A DNA stretch of 64,000 nt from Clarireedia homoeocarpa (GCA_001465935.1 LNKV01000002.1:1674001-1738000), one strand, 5' to 3'; shown: positions 35,801 through 46,477, counted from the stretch's first letter. Notes: a model not told the origin generated them from the letters alone. Numbers and translations are program-made.

Positions 35801-36895
35801 AGTGTCGCATGCTAAACTGCGACAGCCAAATATTTCACACTAAAGCCCGACACGCTAAACCACGACACATAAATTTCCACGCTAAAGCCCGACACACTAA
35901 AGGCCGACACACAAATTTTCCACGCTAAAGGGCGACACGCTAAAGGCCGACATACAAATTTTCCACGCTAAAGGCCGACACACAAATTTTTCACGCTAAA
36001 GGGCGACACGCTAAAGGCCGACACACAAATTTTCTACGCTAAAGGCCGACACGCTAAAGGCCGACACACAAAATTTTCACGCTAAAGGCCGACACGCTAA
36101 AGGGCGACACGCTAAAGGCCGACACACAAATTTCTACGCTAAAGGGCGACACACTAAAGGGCGACACGCTAAAGGGCGACACGCTAAAGGCCGACACACA
36201 AATTTTCCACGCTAAAGGCCGACACACAAACTTTTCACGCTAAAGGGCGACACGCTAAAGGCCGACACACAAATTTTCCACGCTAAAGGCCGACNNNNNN
36301 NNNNNNNNNNNNNNNNNNNNNNNNNNNNNNNNNNNNNNNNNNNNNNNNNNNNNNNNNNNNNNNNNNNNNNNNNNNNNNNNNNNNNNNNNNNNNNNNNNNN
36401 NNNNNNNNNNNNNNNNNNNNNNNNNNNNNNNNNNNNNNNNNNNNNNNNNNNNNNNNNNNNNNNNNNNNNNNNNNNNNNNNNNNNNNNNNNNNNNNNNNNN
36501 NNNNNNNNNNNNNNNNNNNNNNNNNNNNNNNNNNNNNNNNNNNNCTAAAGGCCGACACACAAATTTTTCACGCTAAAGGGCGACACGCTAAAGGCCGACA
36601 CACAAATTTTCCACGCTAAAGGCCGACACGCTAAAGCGCGACACACAAATTTCCACGCTAAAGGCCGACACGCTAAAGCGCGACACACAAATTTCCACGC
36701 TAAAGGCCGACACGCTAAAGCGCGACACACAAATTTCCACGCTAAAGGCCGACACGCTAAAGCGCGACACACAAATTTCCACGCTAAAGGCCGACACACA
36801 AATTTCTACGCTAAAGGCCGACACACAAATTTCCACGCTAAAGGCCGACACACAAATTTTTCACGCTAAACCGCGACAGCAAAATATTCCACGCT
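35801..36895. repeat. Minisatellite array (about 14/28/42-bp units) interrupted by an assembly gap
   Basis: Units are built from two modules: CACGCTAAAGGCCGA (and GGGCGA, GCGCGA variants) and CACACAAATTTTC. They combine to 14-, 28- and 42-bp higher-order units. The rightmost intact part (36610-36790) is a regular 42-bp period repeated about four times. Because 42 is a multiple of 3, long meaningless reading frames stay open on the minus strand. Edge units at both ends differ from the centre in the same way (CTGCGACAGCCAAATATT on the left, CCGCGACAGCAAAATATT on the right). True copy number is unknown because of the N run. Confidence 0.95.
36295..36544. other. Assembly gap (250 N)
   Basis: Exactly 250 unresolved bases inside the minisatellite array. 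The round length suggests an estimated or scaffold gap, so the real array may be shorter or longer. Reading frames that cross it are artefacts. Confidence 0.99.
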
Positions 36896-37664
36896 GATTT
36901 ATATTATATATAATTCACCTCCTAGTTATACGATTTCTTCTTCTCTTTCAGTTACAAGGTCCCCGCGTGCTCCAATTCCATTTCAACTTCCGTGTAAGCC
37001 ACCACTTTACAATTGCTAGTTAGGTAAAGTAGGGGGTACCTAATTCCGTAGCTATCTGAGAGTAGAGCAGTACTCGCGACATGAAAGAAAGATACTTGAA
37101 ATTCAGTAGCCTAACTTACCAGTCGACTTCGAAAAAAAAAAAAAAATCTAGACTTTGAGATTTGAGATTCCAAAAAAGTAAAGTATGCGGGAAACTGCAC
37201 ATTCATATTACTGAATTAACAATTTCACTGTCTGAAATAATTATGAACTTTGGTTGGTGTATCAACTTGATATGAGCTGCATCAACACGCGATATATGAA
37301 AAAGACGATATACTAAATGTCCTTCTAGTATTCACAAATTTATGATAAAACTCGTGTTTGAGATGTCAGCCAAAAATATAGCTTACTATAAATACTTCAC
37401 TCTAAATTATTAACATCTTAATATTGAAAATTATTTTAGATTTTTAAAATACTTATACAGGAGTGAGATCTCTTGCAGATTTGATACATTGTCTTTTTCG
37501 TACATGGGGTGGCAATCAACATTATCCAACAACTTCTTCAATTAATAACCTGAAAGGAAATATTAAAATCAAATATCGTGAATATAAGCATTGATAGAAA
37601 GAGATAAGCACTCGTTCTCCCATTTAACTGGTGCACATTATGAGAAATATAGCAATCAACGTCG
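36896..37664. other. AT-rich region between array and relic gene
   Basis: About 770 bp, strongly AT-rich from 37100 onward (A14 run at about 37133). Includes the second copy of ACACGCGATATAT. No coding sequence is seen. Confidence 0.5.
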
Positions 37665-38280
37665 TTACCAGTCTGCCAAGCCCTTGAAGATATCATTTGA
37701 ATCTTTCTGAAAACACTTCACAAGCACAACCGCTGCCTCTACGCTATGTATAAGCTTAACTGCAGCACCCACATACGTCGCCAGCCTACACTCCGGACCC
37801 CATCCACTATCACCCGCTTTCATAGCATCATCATGAAGCCGCTTGAGCTGCTCGAGCGGTACACTCAGTCGACGCTAGAAATCGAGTTCCTAGTGCTACA
37901 CCTGCGGCTCAAAGTGTAAGAGCAGTAGCCGCTTCTCTCCCGTCCGCAATGCCGTCAGCAGCGAAGAGAGGTATACCCGAATCACATGCAGCTTCTGCGA
38001 TTTCGGGGAATAATGTCATGAGACCCATTCCATCCTGAGCCATATCATGACCGCCTGCCTCTGTACCTTGCAAAACTATGGTATCCAGACGAAAGGGACT
38101 GTTCGCAGCTTCGAGAGATTCTCGCAGGGTTCCAATCTGGAGCCAGACCTGAGTGTCTGGAGAAGCATCACGTAGAGACTTCGCCCATTCATTATTAGCT
38201 GTAGAGCCACAAGTTGAGGACTTTACCTTAGGCCAAGCTTTCGGAACAGCTTGTACCGTTTTGATATAGAGTGATTTTTT
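37665..38280 (-). pseudogene. Nitronate monooxygenase (2-nitropropane dioxygenase) relic
   Basis: Minus-strand fragments match the C-terminal half of fungal nitronate monooxygenase, an FMN enzyme that oxidises alkyl nitronates. Recognisable blocks in order: TVQAVPKAWPKV then TANNEWAKSLRDASPDTQVW, LQIGTLRESLEAA, DTIVLQGTEAGGHDMAQDGMG, GIPLFAADGIADGREAA, AAGVALGTRFLASTEC, and finally DDAMKAGDSGWGPECRLATY to a stop at 37665. Breaks: an in-frame TGA between TALTL and AAGVALG (expected Gly), loss of the segment that normally follows LASTEC, and a frame change before the DDAMKAGD block. The N-terminal half (FMN-binding start) is absent. The truncated edge lies at an A-rich spot near 38275 inside the 3' end of the adjacent NLR reading frame. 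Confidence 0.85.
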
Positions 38281-41219
38281 TTAAGATGCGATAGTTCGTA
38301 ACGCAAACTCTGAGACTTAGGATGTTCAGGTCCGAAGACTTGTTCATACCCAAGTAGCGCCTTTGAATACATAGTCCTGGCTTTCGCTGTATCAGCTTGA
38401 TGTTTGAAGAGAGAACCCAAACCCCAGATCGTATTTAGTGCTGGGATATAAGTGATAATATTATCTGCACCGAGCGCCTTTTCATAGCCTTGCAGTGCCC
38501 GCTGGTACATTTGCTCAGCTTCGACTAGCTTACCCTGGTTAGCATAGAGGGCCCCTAGGTTGTTGACCGTATCAAGCGTCGACGTATACTCCGGACCCCA
38601 TGCTTTCTCGTAGCCTTGTAGTGCCCGCTGGTACATCTGCTCAGCTTCGACTAGCTTACCCTGGTCAGCATAGAGGATCCCCAGGTTGTTGACCGTATTA
38701 AGCGTCGACGTATGCTCCGGACCCCATGCTTTCTCGTAGCCTTGTAGTGCCCGCTGGTACATCTGCTCAGCTTCGACTAGCTTACCCTGGTCAGCATAGA
38801 GGATCCCCAGGTTGTTGACCGTATTAAGCGTCGACGTATGCTCCGGACCCCATGCTTTCTCGTAGCCTTGTAGTGCCCGCTGGTACATCTGCTCAGCTTC
38901 GACTAGCTTACCCTGGTCAGCATAGAGGATCCCCAGGTTGTTGACCGTATTAAGCGTCGACGTATGCTCCGGACCCCATGCTTTCTCGTAGCCTTGTAGT
39001 GCCCGCTGGTACATCTGCTCAGCTTCGACTAGCTTACCCTGGTCAGCATAGAGGTTCCCCAGGTTATAACATACCCACGCGATATTATCGTCTGCTAGTA
39101 AATTATTCTGAATCATATACGAACACCTCATCGCATGCTGGAGGACTCGTCGTTGGGTCAGCCACGGTTGAACAGCCTCATTTTTCGAAACATGCAATCC
39201 AACAAACTTTACAGCTAGCCTAGCTAAATCATAATCCCACTTTTGGTTAAGGATATGAACTGTCCATGAGTGAACGCACCCATGAATGCTATACCCTTGT
39301 GACTCGATCAAATCTCGCGAAGATGTTTCTACCTCTACTAACCCGTGGCTACTCAATACCCGTACCGCTTGATGGAAGCTGAATTTGTCTCTCGTCAGTT
39401 CTCGTACCCAATCTGGGTCATTCGAATCACTATGCAGGAAAAGTTCCCACCACAGATCCTGACTATCGAAGTACGCCCAGAAGCATAGAAGCTTAGCTGA
39501 GAGGAAATTTTGCTGTTTAACACGATCGAATGATATCTGCCATGTAGAGTAAAGCGTTCGGTCTTCGTATGAGTCCAGTTCCGGACTCGATTCTTTAAGT
39601 CGAACCCATGACTGCTTGTACAGACCCAAATACTCTGAACAACTTATTGCTACTTGATCGAGATATGCTCCGGCAGTAGTAAGTGCAAGGGGTAGTCCGT
39701 CCAATTCTCTAGCAAGTATAATAGCATCGGGATCTATCAATAAGATTAGATCTGCATTACAGAAACGTAGAACGTACTTACTACTTCTTAGTCCTTCCCG
39801 TCTCGAAACGTTTGACAGGATCTCAAGACTATCATATACATCGCTGAGCTTACGGATATAAATAGGATAACCAGTTTTGACTTGTGACGACCGCGTTGTG
39901 ATAATAATCGACCCGTGATATGATTCTGGGAGGTAATTTCGGATGTCCACAGCCATGGAATCTGTGTTTCCAGGTAGTTTAGGATTGTCGTAATTATCGT
40001 ATATCATCAGCCATCGTGTGTTATACGGTAGACTCAGCCATGCTTTGACAGCATCTACTACTTCGTCGAGGTTTTCTTTTGTATCTATGTTGCTAAGTCG
40101 GAAAGCTAACGGGTGTTCTCTTGAGATCTGTTTAGCTACCCTAGCAAAGCTCTGTTTCAGAGAATCCTCGTCCTTGATATTCAGCCAGAATATTGCTGAG
40201 TAGCTGTCCTTGTACCGCTTCGCATATGCAATACTAAGTTGTGTCTTGCCAATTCCGCCAAGACCGTGAAGCACAACTGCTCGGCGAGAGCCGTCGCCAC
40301 TAAGTGCCTTGTGTATCTCTACAAGCTCTGTCTTCCTTGCCACGAAGTGTTCGACATCGGAAGCACTAGAGAGGCTGAAGGTGACTGAGAAGTCCTCACG
40401 CTTGAACCCTGATGAAGTCAACTTCCTAATACCCAGACACACGTTTATTCTTGATAAGTGCTCATAGCAAAAATAAGACTTACCTTTTGAGGCTTTCTCA
40501 ATCTCTTCTCGTAGTCGCTGCAACGCCTTGTCCTTTCCTTCGCTGTAAATAAGTGGCATTTTGACGTCAAAAATTCCCAGTAACGAGTATGCCTTGTCTT
40601 CTGGCCGATAGGTTTCACGACTTGCCGCCCACGACATTCGCTCAGTGACGCTGAAATCAGACAATGGGCTCCCGCGAAGAGCATCGACTGGAATCCCTGT
40701 GATCTCACAGATATGTCGTTCTAGGGAGGTCTTATTGCCTAGTAGCTCACCCTCTTTTGAGAAGAAGTCGACTGATGCCGGCGCAATAAGCTCTTGCAGG
40801 GTCCAGCCACGTGTGAACCATTCGCTTTTCCGAAATGTTGATTCCCAGGGCTCGTTATACCCATCGGCCGAATCGAAGCAAGGTCGCGAAACATCAGACA
40901 GATAAACGAAGCACTTGGTAGCAGCCCGGTACCAGCTAAACATCGAATTGATAGCCTCTGCGAGCTCAGTACTGTTCGATTTGTCGATACAGCAGGTGTC
41001 CACCCAGAAGTATTGCAAGCCGTTACGCTTAGCTTGTTCACCACAGAACCGTATCTTGACATAGCCAGCCTTGCTCTTGCTCGTACCGTCTATCAGATCT
41101 CTGAAAGTGACCTCCTCCGCTCCCCATCTGTGCGAAAGTATAGCATACTTGGGTATATCGTTTTCAAAGAACTCGGTCAGACTGAAGTCGCCATCGTTAT
41201 TATACTGTAGCAGACGCAT
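38223..41219 (-). CDS. NLR-like protein: HET - NB-ARC - TPR repeats
   Basis: Fungal STAND protein of the type used in vegetative incompatibility and innate immunity. Start at 41219 (MRLLQYNNDGDF) is the usual HET start. HET domain, residues about 1-220, has its three blocks: YAILSHRWG, YFWVDTCCIDKSN and WFTRGWTLQEL. NB-ARC follows: P-loop LHGLGGIGKTQLSIAYAK, Walker B WLMIYDNYD, sensor IIITTRSS, and ELDGLPLALTTAGAYL. A winged-helix region ends in SIHGCVHSW in the MHD-like position. The C-terminus has about six TPR_12 units of 42 residues (NNLGILYADQGKLVEAEQMY and onward). Two likely introns keep the frame: 40409-40483 (75 bp, GTAAGT) and 39734-39781 (48 bp, GTAAGT); removing them restores family-like sequence and gives 957 residues. 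The last 15-20 residues are out-of-frame sequence from the adjacent nitronate monooxygenase relic. Confidence 0.9.
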   Translation of the reverse strand: MRLLQYNNDGDFSLTEFFENDIPKYAILSHRWGAEEVTFRDLIDGTSKSKAGYVKIRFCGEQAKRNGLQYFWVDTCCIDKSNSTELAEAINSMFSWYRAATKCFVYLSDVSRPCFDSADGYNEPWESTFRKSEWFTRGWTLQELIAPASVDFFSKEGELLGNKTSLERHICEITGIPVDALRGSPLSDFSVTERMSWAASRETYRPEDKAYSLLGIFDVKMPLIYSEGKDKALQRLREEIEKASKGKSYFCYEHLSRINVCLGIRKLTSSGFKREDFSVTFSLSSASDVEHFVARKTELVEIHKALSGDGSRRAVVLHGLGGIGKTQLSIAYAKRYKDSYSAIFWLNIKDEDSLKQSFARVAKQISREHPLAFRLSNIDTKENLDEVVDAVKAWLSLPYNTRWLMIYDNYDNPKLPGNTDSMAVDIRNYLPESYHGSIIITTRSSQVKTGYPIYIRKLSDVYDSLEILSNVSRREGLRSSKYVLRFCNADLILLIDPDAIILARELDGLPLALTTAGAYLDQVAISCSEYLGLYKQSWVRLKESSPELDSYEDRTLYSTWQISFDRVKQQNFLSAKLLCFWAYFDSQDLWWELFLHSDSNDPDWVRELTRDKFSFHQAVRVLSSHGLVEVETSSRDLIESQGYSIHGCVHSWTVHILNQKWDYDLARLAVKFVGLHVSKNEAVQPWLTQRRVLQHAMRCSYMIQNNLLADDNIAWVCYNLGNLYADQGKLVEAEQMYQRALQGYEKAWGPEHTSTLNTVNNLGILYADQGKLVEAEQMYQRALQGYEKAWGPEHTSTLNTVNNLGILYADQGKLVEAEQMYQRALQGYEKAWGPEHTSTLNTVNNLGILYADQGKLVEAEQMYQRALQGYEKAWGPEYTSTLDTVNNLGALYANQGKLVEAEQMYQRALQGYEKALGADNIITYIPALNTIWGLGSLFKHQADTAKARTMYSKALLGYEQVFGPEHPKSQSLRYELSHLKKNHSISKRYKLFRKLGLR
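38457..39070 (-). repeat. 126-bp TPR-encoding tandem repeats in the NLR
   Basis: The TPR units are 126-bp direct repeats at DNA level. Three central copies (roughly 38690-39067) appear identical, including silent positions. The two units nearest the 3' end and the first unit carry a few substitutions. Silent-site identity indicates recent duplication or gene conversion. Confidence 0.93.
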
Positions 41220-42003
41220 TATTCGACTAGGTTCGAGAATCAAAAGAAAGACAGTTCTCGGTAATTATTGAGCGATCGAGTTGGCATAAGTGCGAAGTTG
41301 GGTTAAGATCTAGGAAAAAGATATCGGGTTGAAGCTAGCACACTCAGCTAAGCAGCAGCCCCGCGGCAATCGCACCTATCATCTTTGCATCGTTATGCAC
41401 CACTTGTAAGCGCAGAAGACGTGCCAATTGCACCGACTCACCGTTGGAATCCCAAAAGTCATACGAAATAATTAGCATGGGATCTTCAAAACACAGATAT
41501 ATGCTCAATCAAGCTATGATTTGTTCAAATCTGGGATCTAGAATTTACATTTGATCAGCCGTTTATTTCAATCCGGGGCAAGAGCGGCTCGTAGAGGGTA
41601 GACTGCTGCGGGGTCGGTGGTCGGTGGTCAGCGGTCGGCTAGCCCGTACTGTGCTAGTACTCTAAGGTAACCTTAAAAATCTAGGAACAACGCTACAGTG
41701 GAACAGCGGGGGCGAGACAGCGGGGGCGGGGAAAGCTTGTTTATCGAAAAGAATTCACGTATAAGAAAGGTGTCTTTCAATTGTAGTAAATCTGTCATAG
41801 TATTATTAAATCTACTTGGTCAAATATTTATTTCATTGATATCAGTGTTGATCAGCCTTTGTGCAGCCGATATATCGTTCATAAATTGTAATCTTTACTT
41901 GGGATTTCGAATCTGGATACCCTTGTTGCTCTTCTTGCTCAAGGCTTGCTCCTCTGATGAATGCCGTTTTCCGTCTCGATTAGGACATCCCTCAAAACAA
42001 TCA
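41220..42003. other. Divergent intergenic region, NLR and amidohydrolase
   Basis: About 780 bp between divergent start codons. It contains a GGTCGGTGGTC-type short duplication (about 41610-41640) and a duplicated ACAGCGGGGGCG (about 41703-41726). No gene is supported; an in-frame open stretch upstream of the amidohydrolase ATG (from 41698) is judged to be leader. Confidence 0.4.
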
Positions 42004-43367
42004 ATGGCTCCCTCTTTTCTATCTTTTATACCCCTCAAGTCCTCTCTCCTCTTTCTTCTCCTTCTCACCCCCCACCCCAGTACCTCCCTCTCTGCCCCTC
42101 TTCTCATCCCCCTCTCCTCCGGTCGCCCCACCTTCACCTTCTCCCCCTCCACACTCTACATACCTGGCAAAGTCGCACTCGAAGAACACGTCGGCAACTC
42201 GCTCGTCTCTGGCATCTTCACAACCCCTTACGAGCCACTGACCAACGAAATTCAATGGCAAGACGCGCTCTACAAAGCCGACGTCATGTCTCGTCTCTCC
42301 AACATCGATGAGCGTGTGCGTATGATGGATGCTGCGAATATTAGTATTAGTGTTTTGGCTTTCGGCGGCCCAGGAATACAAGGAATTTTTGATACCAAGA
42401 ATGCTACACGTGCGGCGAGGTTTGTGAATGATGAGACGGCGAGGATTTATAAGCGGGGGAATTATTCAGGGAGGTTTGAGTTTTGGTGTAGGTTATTTAT
42501 CGTTCGGTCATGTTATCTCATGGTATAACATGATGAAATCGCTGTGTCTATCTAATTTTCTCCTTGTTCACCACTAGAACTCAAAGAATCCCCCAAAAAG
42601 GAAAAGGAAAAGGAAAAGGAAAAGAACATACTAAAATCATAATACAGGTCAGCTAACGACTCCTCTTAGGCAGCAACGCTCTCCAAGAACCCCACGAAGC
42701 AGCTCTTGAGCTGGAACGCTGCATCACTCAACTCGGCGGCATCGGCTCATTTCTCGGTGGCTACACAAACAACGGTTCCGTAAACAGCACCATCTATCTC
42801 GACGACCCATCACTAACGCCCTACCTCGACGCAGTCGTCCGCCTCAATATTCCCATCTACCTGCATCCACGCATGGCCCCTCCATCTCAGCAGCTCGTCT
42901 TCCGAGACTACCCATTCCTCTCCGCATCGCCATTCGGATTCGCAACAGAGACAGCCGCGCATGCGCTGCGTCTGATGGTCTCCGGGCTCTTCGATAAGTA
43001 CCCGACGCTGCAAATCATCTTGGGGCATTGCGGCGAGGGGATTCCGTTTTATCTCCCGAGATTGCAGCACCGGTTGAGGCATTTTGAGAGGGGACTGTGG
43101 CCGGCGAAGAAGGAACTGGGGGAGTATTGGGAGGAGAACTTTTGGGTGACGACGTCGGGTGTGAGGGATGTGGGGGCGTTGATGGAGGCGGTGAGGTGGA
43201 GCGGGGAAGAGAGGGTGTTATGGAGTGTGGATTATCCGTTTGAGGATACGGTGGAGATGGCGGGATGGTGGGATCGTTTGGAGGTTAGTGGGAGGATGAG
43301 GAGGAGGATTGGAGGGGAGAATGCGAGGAGGTTTTTAGGGTTGGCGAGGGGGCCGGGGGAGGTGTGA
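42004..43367 (+). CDS. Amidohydrolase-2 / ACMSD-type decarboxylase-like protein with signal peptide
   Basis: Two exons (42004-42487, 42670-43367) join to 393 residues. The N-terminus is a strong signal peptide (LKSSLLFLLLLTPHPSTSLS), so secretion is predicted. The TIM-barrel amidohydrolase-2 domain starts at GKVALEEHV with the EEH metal motif. DERVRMMDAANISISVLAF and the ELERCITQLG helix follow. Further ligands are IYLHPRMAPP (His), LGHCGEGIPF (His) and SVDYPFED (Asp), so the metal site is complete. Family members decarboxylate aromatic acids (2,3-dihydroxybenzoate, gamma-resorcylate, 6-methylsalicylate) or act as hydrolases; the substrate here is unknown. The 182-bp intron contains an (AAAAGG)n microsatellite near 42598-42625. 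Confidence 0.85.
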
Positions 43368-46300
43368 CGGTGGGATGGGATGAAAGGAATGGTGATTAAT
43401 GGATAGGCTAATGTCTAAGTGAGGATTGAGTACTATGGTATTAGCAACGACATGTTCTCTTAAACACTGATTAATGTGAACTTAAGTTATCCATTAATCT
43501 GAGCCGAATTCCCACGTTGAAGAAGTTTGGACATCCGAGAGCATAGTTGATTCTTTTAAATGCTAGCTAGATGTTAAATAACGGCTTAACCTTTGATACA
43601 CAACAAACAGTGCTACAAATCCGCGAAAGTATAATCTTACATTATGCTAAATTAGTACTCTAAGACCTGCTCGGCGACTCGAAACACCACAGGCAGAAGG
43701 CATGCACCACACATCTTCTCGATGTGGTTTTGAAAAGATGCATCACCAGATCACACGATATACCTCAAATCTCTCAAGATCTCCCAATTCAAAGAAATAT
43801 TCTTAACTTATTACTAAATCAAACTATTTCAATGTAAACTATTCTGTCGGGCTTATAGTATCTGAAAGTATCAAATATCCAATCAAGTCTTCAGGGCTAA
43901 AGTAGCAAGTTTAAAGCTATTCACAAACTTTGGTGATACATCTTTCAAAACTCCATCGAGTAGCTTCTGAGATATCCGTCAGTAATCGCCCTACATCGTA
44001 TTCCAGATCTATTGATATCATAGAAATCTTTCGTCTCTGCAGATGCGATGTGTTACGCATGATGATCGATAGCAACAGACGGTGAACTCAGACTGGCCTC
44101 CATCCTTCACCGCAATTTACCTCCATTATTAATCAACGACATTCGGAACCAGACGGCATCTTCCAATTTCCTATACACCAAGACGGACTGGAGAAATAGG
44201 TATGGCGCTACCGATCGACCGAAGGATGCAGCAGGAGATCGGAACGTGGAAGCTATGGTGATGCCAGGGTTAGGCAACATTTCTGAATGGCAGATTCACG
44301 GGGTATCTAGTGAATTTCGCAACTACAACTGAAATATTACTCCTCAAATGCCATTTCGCCAGCACTTGCCACTGTCAGGGTCGGGCCCGTCGCGAGCGCT
44401 TCCATTTTAGACCTCTTGATGTGAGTACTACCATTGTGTGACAACGGTTTTGGTGAAATGGACAGCTAAATGAGGAAAGTTCTTGGTTAGCTTTTTTCCC
44501 ACCGACTTTCAATTTCATGACATACAGAAGAGCCAAATTCCGAGCGAGAAGACGCATTTTGTAAACGAGCACTCCAGGGTGATTCGTCAGCTCTCTCTAC
44601 TAGGTATGATACTAACCTCGTTAGCAGTAAGAGAGTGCTTTTTTGTCTCTTTGAATGCGAACTACTGGCAGCCTCACCAAGAATAAGGTGGGAAGTCGCT
44701 CATGGCGCTCAATGGACATTGTTGAAAAGTGGTATAGTAAGAAATACCAGCATGCTGGGGTATATTGTAGATACTCTAGATTGTACAGCAAAGCATATCT
44801 CTTTCCTGGCTCGTAGAGCAATACGATGAAGTATGTGGCGGGGGGGGGGTTCAAATCTCCGGCTAAAAGCCATACAGAGATAATTCGAGCACCTGTAATC
44901 TGCTTGCTCACTGCACCTGGCAATGTGTATTGGGGTCGCATTCGCCGGCATATATAGACAACCCAAGGAGTAAGTGTATAAGTAGGCAATGAATAATCCG
45001 TAGGAGTTTACTGTTCCCAAATATGATTTTATCTTCAGAAGCACGTATCCCCTTGTGGGGAAGTCGCTTATAACTAATGGGATTCGAGGGGCTTCACCTT
45101 CTCTCATAGCCAATTGAATCACACCCTAAGGAGCTACCCGCTATTCCGAACAGAAACGCTCACTAGGGCCACATAACCTTAAGCCCCGCGCGAACGAAAA
45201 AAAAAGCTTTTAATACCCCTGGAACCAGAACTCGGGTACGACTCCACTCTGCAGATGCAAGAAAGAATACGAGAAGAAAGAATACGAGATGATACCAAGC
45301 TTGGCGGAATTGAGGAGCAGACAAGATGTCCCCAAAGCGTACCTGTACAACGAGTTTCAAAAATGCTTTACGTTCTACACATTTGCATGCAGTTCTAGAG
45401 TTTTGTTTCTGCTCAAGCTTCCAACAGTTTCAATGATACTTCTTTAGTTGAAAAGTTAAATGAGCTTAAACTCAAGCTTAAAAGTACCACACCAAATCAG
45501 TATCCGCACTCCGAGGCGTTGGGCTCCCCTGCATATAACCGCAATCAACATATACTTCGATGAAGATGTTGGTTGCGCTGAGTAAGTGCTCTTTTCGGCC
45601 GTTTGGTCCGTTATGCAACTGCCTACTTGGGTACACAACCTCCGGCCAGTTCCCGCCTCGTCTTATTCCCGGCGGCCAGTGACTCAACCGTACTTTGTAC
45701 GTTGGAAGCACTGCCACAACCATTTGCTTGTCAGTTAGTTGCAAGCAGCTCCTTTAAATCCCAAATCGCAGTATGGGTTTCTTTAATAGATAGCATTGAC
45801 GTTGATTTAGCATTCCAATACTAACTCTATGGCCCCTGTTCTAGGCTCGAGGGGGAGCTTGGCTTTGTGAGACTTAGCTGTAGTGTGACCGGAAAAGATT
45901 GAAGAGCGGGAAGAAATTAGCTAGGCGGTGGTTGTATGGGTGGAGGAGGTGGTGGAAGGGTCTTGTCATGTATTCGTCAGGGAAAGATAGCTAGCTGCAC
46001 TTCAATCTGATATGTATTTCTATTCATTCCACTTCCTCAATACTCTCACGCTTGATCTCTTCTCTCTTCTAGATAGCAGATGATACATCCAGCTTTACAT
46101 CACTATTCCGTGCGTTCGGCTGTTTATCCGTGGTTTCTCTCGTGCATGCCCTTACATCAATGTTGACCGGGGAGAAATCCACTCCTCCATCCTATGTCAG
46201 CTTTTACGCAAAGAGCAACGATATCTGGCCTGGAGAATCATTGTATACGTAAATATCGACCGCAGTATTTACGACTAGCTAGAAATGGATGGAATAGCAA

Positions 46301-46477
46301 TCTTCATTGGTTAGAATTCCCCAGCTAGGCGAACCTGTAAAAACATGACGCAGGAGAATATAAATAAGCTGACGCCTAACGACGATCAACAACACCTTGT
46401 AAAAGATCGAAGACTATTAGTAGCAGCCGTCTAGAGGATACAAATTGGCATTTACTGTGGTCTTTGCGTTGTATATT
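43368..46477. other. Large intergenic region
   Basis: 3.1 kb without a supported gene. Contains AT-rich DNA at 43440-43900 and a G10 run near 44840. Overlapping minus-strand frames at 44621-45122 show no family resemblance. The right end is the promoter of the GT31 gene. Confidence 0.4.
46359..46366 (+). promoter_or_regulatory. TATA box of the GT31 gene
   Basis: TATAAATA within GAATATAAATAAGC, 112 bp upstream of the chosen ATG at 46478. Spacing and sequence fit a fungal core promoter and support that start over an upstream non-ATG extension. Confidence 0.5.

Noticed and set aside
36255..36851. Minus-strand reading frames with repeated WKFVCRALACRPLA-type peptides
   Set aside because: They cross 250 N or arise from a 42-bp minisatellite that stays open because its length is a multiple of three.
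44838..44865. Possible tRNA 3' half (GGGGGTTCAAATCTCC)
   Set aside because: A T-stem can form in part, but no acceptor stem or anticodon arm pairs with it; the G-run is simple sequence.
44621..45122. Overlapping minus-strand ORFs
   Set aside because: No family similarity, rich in rare combinations, and mutually overlapping in two frames.
46445..46477. N-terminal extension of the GT31 protein
   Set aside because: It would have to start at a TTG; the ATG at 46478 has a TATA box at a normal distance and is followed by a proper basic region and TM anchor.
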